Shown piece after piece: positions 7,162 to 10,080 of a DNA stretch of 10,080 nt. Source of the stretch: Pseudomonadota bacterium (GTDB lineage Bacteria > Pseudomonadota > Gammaproteobacteria > Burkholderiales > Gallionellaceae); contig JAJXTT010000009.1 of assembly GCA_021783525.1 (NCBI GenBank), positions 6,544-16,623 on the forward strand. Reading direction: 5' to 3'. The stretch's first letter is position 1. Each line of letters starts with the position of its first letter. The position numbers and the translations under genes are program-made. The notes beneath the pieces are model-generated. The model had not been told where the DNA came from, made no database searches, and worked only from the letters and a program-made list of their open reading frames with translations.

Positions 7162-7176
7162 CGGCAATCACTGCCG
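7162..7176 (-). other. Small hairpin after the FemAB-like gene
   Basis: CGGCA (7162-7166) and TGCCG (7172-7176) form a 5-bp G/C-rich stem with a 5-nt loop, 15 nt past the stop of the upstream minus-strand gene. Only a weak U-poor tail (GTTATTG) follows on the minus strand, so at best it is an inefficient terminator or an mRNA 3' end protector. Confidence 0.25.
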
Positions 7177-7189
7177 TGTCTCAACACTG

Positions 7190-7210
7190 GTTCAAACCCG
7201 TTTGAACGGG
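7190..7210. repeat. Two overlapping inverted repeats at the 3' end of the FemAB-like gene
   Basis: GTTCAAAC (7190-7197) and GTTTGAAC (7200-7207) form a perfect 8-bp repeat around a 2-bp centre. CCCGTT (7197-7202) and AACGGG (7205-7210) form another. They share 7197-7207, so only one can fold at a time. They cover the last codons (PFKRV) and stop of the minus-strand gene. Confidence 0.45.
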
Positions 7211-8319
7211 CTTCTCGTCTTCAGTACATCCACATATTCGGCAACCGCATCGGTCTCGTTCTTCAGATAATCTTCCACCGCTTGGGCAAACTGCGGATGT
7301 GCCAGCCAATGCGCGGAACGCGTGGTCACCGGTAAAAACCCGCGTGACAGCTTGTGCTCGCCCCCCGCGCCGCCTTCAAACGTCTTGATGCCGTTTGCGA
7401 TGCAAAATTCGATGGCCTGATAGTAACAAGCCTCGAAGTGCAGTCCGGAATGAAATTCGAACGTGCCCCATGAGCGCCCATATAGGGCGTCTTCAGTACG
7501 ATAATTCAGCGCGCTGGCGATGGGGCGGCCTTCGCGCGAAGCAATGACCAGCAACGTGTGTTGCGGCAATGAAGCGCCGATGCGTTGGAAGAAGTCTTCA
7601 TTCAACTGGTGCGGCGAATTGTGCAGCTGCAGGGTATGCAAATAGCACGAAGCAAAGAAAGCCCACTGGTCCGCAGTAGCATTTTCCCCGGTGACGCATC
7701 GCAGTTCCACGCCTGACTCTTTCACCTTGCGCCGCTCCTGCAAGATGCGCTTGCGTTTGTCGCGGCTGAGTGTAGAAAGAAAATCGTCAAAATCGCGATA
7801 GCCCGGATTTTGCCAATGAAATTGCACATCCTGGCGCATCATCATTCCCTGAGCCTGCGCCACCGACGCATCGGCCTCATTCAGAAACAGGCAATGCAGC
7901 GAAGACACGCCGATGTCCTTTGCGCATTGCAGGGCATGCTTCAGCAACAACCCGCGGATTTCTTCTGTTTCCGCAAGCAGACGCTTCCCGGCCACCGGCG
8001 TAAATGGCACGGCGCATACCAGCTTTGGGTAATAGCGCAGGCCGTGCCGATGATATGCATCGGCCCAGGCAAAATCGAACACATGCTCGCCAAACGAATT
8101 CATCTTCAGGTAAAGCGGCATCGCACCAACCAGACGCCCGTCCTGCCACAACGTGACAAACTGCGCCTTCCAGCCGAACTGCGGCATGGCGCAACCGCTC
8201 TCCTGCAGTGCATAAAAGAAGGCATGGGAAAGCGTGGGATTGCCATCCGACAGCGCGTCCCAATCCGCAGCGGGGATATCCGCCAGGTCGTCGACGATTT
8301 TCAGAATGGGTGTGCTCAT
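7192..8319 (-). CDS. GNAT/FemAB-like acyltransferase family protein (DUF482, COG3146-like)
   Basis: This cytoplasmic protein of 375 residues resembles the family annotated as peptidoglycan biosynthesis/recognition (DUF482, FemAB-like GNAT fold). Its actual reaction is not established. Family-like features are LSRDKRKRILQERRKVKESG (about 184-203), YGRSWGTFEF followed by HFEACYYQAIEFCI (about 280-307) and the C-terminal signature FEGGAGGEHKLSRGFLPV (about 314-331). I chose ATG 8319 because homologues start near MSTPILKIV. An in-frame TTG at 8352 would add 11 residues of no recognisable character. Neither start has a good Shine-Dalgarno. The gene diverges from glmU, which makes the peptidoglycan precursor UDP-GlcNAc; a functional link is suggestive only. 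The MFS gene follows 120 bp downstream on the same strand. Confidence 0.85.
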   Translation of the reverse strand: MSTPILKIVDDLADIPAADWDALSDGNPTLSHAFFYALQESGCAMPQFGWKAQFVTLWQDGRLVGAMPLYLKMNSFGEHVFDFAWADAYHRHGLRYYPKLVCAVPFTPVAGKRLLAETEEIRGLLLKHALQCAKDIGVSSLHCLFLNEADASVAQAQGMMMRQDVQFHWQNPGYRDFDDFLSTLSRDKRKRILQERRKVKESGVELRCVTGENATADQWAFFASCYLHTLQLHNSPHQLNEDFFQRIGASLPQHTLLVIASREGRPIASALNYRTEDALYGRSWGTFEFHSGLHFEACYYQAIEFCIANGIKTFEGGAGGEHKLSRGFLPVTTRSAHWLAHPQFAQAVEDYLKNETDAVAEYVDVLKTRSPFKRV

Positions 8320-8325
8320 GTGGCT

Positions 8326-8331
8326 ATTGTA
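8326..8331 (-). promoter_or_regulatory. Candidate -10 box for the FemAB-like gene
   Basis: On the minus strand TACAAT (5/6 of the -10 consensus) ends only 6 nt before ATG 8319. Transcription from it would start at about the first base of the start codon, giving a leaderless mRNA, in keeping with the missing Shine-Dalgarno. The best -35 candidate (TTGTTC, 8352-8347, 15-nt spacer) is poor. Confidence 0.3.
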
Positions 8332-8376
8332 GAGGGGACTCGAGCAGAACAAGCCACCAAATTGAAGCGGGTGATT

Positions 8377-8385
8377 TGATATACT
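8377..8385 (+). promoter_or_regulatory. glmU: Extended -10 promoter of glmU
   Basis: TGATATACT at 8377-8385 combines the TGn extension with a 5/6 -10 hexamer (TATACT, 8380-8385). No good -35 lies at 17 bp (TTGAAG at 8362-8367 is only 12 bp away), as is common for extended -10 promoters. The predicted start is near 8392, leaving about a 20-nt leader before glmU ATG 8412. It probably drives glmU and, by read-through, glmS. Confidence 0.55.
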
Positions 8386-8411
8386 CCGTCTTCCCCAGAT
8401 TCAGAGCCGAT

Positions 8412-9788
8412 ATGAGCCCGATAAACATCGTCATTCTCGCTGCCGGTAAGGGCACGCGCATGTATTCCGATAAACCCAAGGTGCTGCATGCGCTCGCGGG
8501 TAAACCGCTGGTGCAGCATGTTCTCGACTGCGCAACGTCCTTGCAGCCGCAACAGATGTGCGTGGTTTACGGGCATGGCGGGGAAGCCGTACCGCAGGCG
8601 ATGCAGCAATACGGGGCGAAATTCGTGATCCAGGAACCGCAGCTCGGCACCGGGCACGCCGTGCAGCAGGCGATGCCGCACCTGCCCGACGGCAGCCGCA
8701 CGCTGGTGCTATACGGGGACGTCCCGCTGATCCGGCACAGCACGCTGCACCAGATGCAACAGGCGGGCGAAGGCCTGGTGCTGCTGACTGTCTATCTTGA
8801 AAACCCGACTGGCTATGGCCGCATCGTGCGCGATCAACAGGGCGACGTACAGTGCATCGTTGAGGAAAAAGATGCCACAGCCGAACAGCGCGAGATACGC
8901 GAAGTGAACACTGGCATCCTGCTGGCGCCAACCGAAAAACTGCGCACCTGGCTGGGGAACCTGGGCAACAACAATGCACAAGGTGAGTACTACCTGACCG
9001 ATGTTGTGGCGATGGCCGTACAGCAAGGCCTGACCGTGCATACCGTACAGCCGGCCCACCGATGGGAAGTCGAGGGCATCAACAACAAGATGCAGCTCGC
9101 CGATCTGGAGCGCGTCCTGCAACAGAACGTTGCGGCTAAACTGATGGCCCAGGGCGTGACGCTGGCCGACCCGGCACGTATCGACGTACGCGGTACTCTC
9201 GCTTGCGGGCGCGATGTCGAGATCGACGTCGGCTGCGTCTTCGAGGGCAACGTGAATTTGGGAGAGCGCGTGCGAGTAGGCGCTTACAGCATCATTCGTA
9301 ACGCAACCATCGCCCAGGGAACCCAGATCGCGCCGTACAGCCATATCGACGACTCAGAAGTGGGCGCAAACTGTCATATCGGCCCGTACGCGCGGCTGCG
9401 TCCCGGAACAAAATTGCACGACGACGCACATGTCGGAAATTTCGTCGAGATCAAGAATAGCGAGATCGGCAAAGGAAGCAAAGCCAACCATTTGAGCTAC
9501 ATTGGCGACAGCACCGTGGGCAGCCGAGTGAACATCGGTGCGGGCACCATCACCTGCAACTATGACGGCGCGAACAAGCATCGCACCGTCATCGAGGACG
9601 ACGCCTTCATCGGGTCGGACACGCAGCTGGTCGCACCGGTAACTGTCGGCAAGGGCGCGACCATAGGTGCCGGTTCAACCATCACCACCAACGCACCGGC
9701 CGGTGAATTGACCATCTCGCGCGGCAGGCAGACCACCATCTCCGGCTGGCAGCGCCCGGCAAAGAAAGCAAAGAGCGAAAGCAGGTAA
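8412..9788 (+). CDS. glmU: Bifunctional GlmU: N-acetylglucosamine-1-phosphate uridyltransferase / glucosamine-1-phosphate acetyltransferase
   Basis: GlmU makes UDP-GlcNAc in the cytoplasm in two steps: acetyl-CoA acetylates glucosamine-1-phosphate, then UTP uridylylates it. ATG 8412 gives 458 residues (E. coli 456); the frame is open further upstream to 8208, but that part is antisense to the divergent gene. The N-terminal pyrophosphorylase domain shows LAAGKGTRM (9-17), QLGTGHA (77-83), the metal-binding Asp in YGDVPL (D103), GYGRIV (134-139), NTGI (166-169) and EGINN (221-225). The C-terminal left-handed beta-helix of hexapeptide repeats (about 250-440) carries the catalytic histidine in NHLSYIGD (H360, E. 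coli H363) and GAGTITCNYDG. The Shine-Dalgarno is weak (GAG, 8404-8406). glmS follows after 57 nt, the usual glmUS pair. It is probably essential. Confidence 0.97.
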   Translation: MSPINIVILAAGKGTRMYSDKPKVLHALAGKPLVQHVLDCATSLQPQQMCVVYGHGGEAVPQAMQQYGAKFVIQEPQLGTGHAVQQAMPHLPDGSRTLVLYGDVPLIRHSTLHQMQQAGEGLVLLTVYLENPTGYGRIVRDQQGDVQCIVEEKDATAEQREIREVNTGILLAPTEKLRTWLGNLGNNNAQGEYYLTDVVAMAVQQGLTVHTVQPAHRWEVEGINNKMQLADLERVLQQNVAAKLMAQGVTLADPARIDVRGTLACGRDVEIDVGCVFEGNVNLGERVRVGAYSIIRNATIAQGTQIAPYSHIDDSEVGANCHIGPYARLRPGTKLHDDAHVGNFVEIKNSEIGKGSKANHLSYIGDSTVGSRVNIGAGTITCNYDGANKHRTVIEDDAFIGSDTQLVAPVTVGKGATIGAGSTITTNAPAGELTISRGRQTTISGWQRPAKKAKSESR

Positions 9789-9795
9789 CTGGCAT

Positions 9796-9843
9796 ATGCG
9801 CAAACTCTTCCCCCGTTTCCCTTCTCTCTTCACGAGGTTCTAG
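9796..9843 (+). other. Possible 15-codon leader ORF before glmS
   Basis: An ATG at 9796 opens 15 codons (MRKLFPRFPSLFTRF) ending in TAG at 9841-9843, two bases before the glmS ATG. The glmS Shine-Dalgarno (GAGG, 9834-9837) lies inside it, so translating it could affect glmS initiation. The stretch is pyrimidine-rich (about 9803-9830). Its own ribosome site is weak (AGG at 9783-9785), and it may be fortuitous. Confidence 0.2.
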
Positions 9844-9845
9844 TC

Positions 9846-10080
9846 ATGTGTGGAATCGTAGGCGCCGTCGCAAAACGGAATATCGTATCCATTCTGGTCA
9901 ATGGCCTGCTGCGGCTGGAATACCGGGGATACGACTCAGCCGGCCTCGTGGTGGTGCATGACGGAAAACTGGACCGCGTGCGCAGCATCGGACGCGTGGC
10001 GGAGCTGGCAACAAAAAGCGCGAACACCTACGGCGAGCTCGGCATCGCCCACACGCGCTGGGCGACGCACGGCGTGCCGA
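9846..10080 (+). CDS. glmS: Glutamine-fructose-6-phosphate aminotransferase, 3' end beyond the window
   Basis: GlmS converts fructose-6-phosphate and glutamine to glucosamine-6-phosphate, the first committed step to UDP-GlcNAc, and feeds GlmU. Only the first 78 residues, part of the class II glutaminase domain, are present. MCGIVGAV carries the N-terminal nucleophile Cys2, exposed after Met removal. EYRGYDSAG (25-33) and HTRWATHG (69-76) are the family glutamine-binding motifs. ATG 9846 has GAGG at 9834-9837 with an 8-nt spacer. The 57-nt gap to glmU and lack of a terminator indicate one transcript. No glmS ribozyme would fit in this gap. Confidence 0.96.
   Translation, partial: MCGIVGAVAKRNIVSILVNGLLRLEYRGYDSAGLVVVHDGKLDRVRSIGRVAELATKSANTYGELGIAHTRWATHGVP

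Noticed and set aside
8362..8385. Classical -35/-10 promoter for glmU using TTGAAG
   Set aside because: The spacer to TATACT is only 12 bp, too short for a normal sigma-70 promoter. The extended -10 explanation is better.
8208..8411. 68-codon N-terminal extension of glmU
   Set aside because: It would overlap the start of the divergent gene and adds Arg/Gly-rich sequence unlike GlmU. ATG 8412 gives the normal length and N-terminus (MSPINIVILAAGKGTRM).
9789..9845. glmS ribozyme
   Set aside because: The gap is only 57 nt, too short for the ribozyme, which is a Gram-positive feature. The Shine-Dalgarno and short leader suffice.
1..10080. Mobile element, CRISPR array, tRNA or rRNA
   Set aside because: No transposase or integrase gene, direct-repeat array, cloverleaf or rRNA-like sequence was seen. 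Conserved genes fill nearly all of the window.

Overview
The window is a stretch of conserved housekeeping DNA from a proteobacterium, most likely a betaproteobacterium. A member of the Nitrosomonadales/Gallionellaceae is my best guess, from remembered protein similarity only. The F1Fo subunits match the E. coli type closely (alpha 513 aa, gamma 287 aa, b 156 aa, delta 177 aa). The beta subunit carries a short extra segment after the Walker A region that I associate with betaproteobacteria. The c subunit has a proton-type Asp and a C-terminal tail that also looks betaproteobacterial.

Layout. Positions 1-5787 hold the 3' part of the F1Fo ATP synthase operon on the + strand, in canonical order: atpE (5' end missing), atpF, atpH, atpA, atpG, atpD, atpC. 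It closes with a perfect 14-bp stem with a TTCG loop followed by T-rich sequence (5812-5843). Two minus-strand genes follow: an MFS transporter (5839-7071), convergent with atpC and sharing that terminator, and an acyltransferase-like protein of the DUF482/FemAB-like family (7192-8319). From 8412 the + strand carries glmU and the first 78 codons of glmS, the enzymes that make UDP-GlcNAc. glmU and the FemAB-like gene diverge from a 92-bp gap containing a good extended -10 promoter for glmU.

How the genes work together. The atp genes encode most of the proton-translocating ATP synthase: the c ring and b stalk in the membrane, and delta, alpha, gamma, beta and epsilon in F1. GlmS makes glucosamine-6-phosphate. 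GlmU acetylates and uridylylates glucosamine-1-phosphate, giving UDP-GlcNAc for peptidoglycan and lipopolysaccharide. The two minus-strand genes may be co-transcribed (120-bp gap) and look like a small cassette between the atp operon and glmUS. The substrates of both are unknown.

No stretch over 300 bases lacks a gene. The gaps are short, but several hold inverted repeats, before atpA, on both sides of atpG, and at the 3' end of the FemAB-like gene. I see no rRNA, tRNA, insertion sequence, CRISPR array or prophage, and no clear sign of an undescribed system. The findings below are modest regulatory observations.
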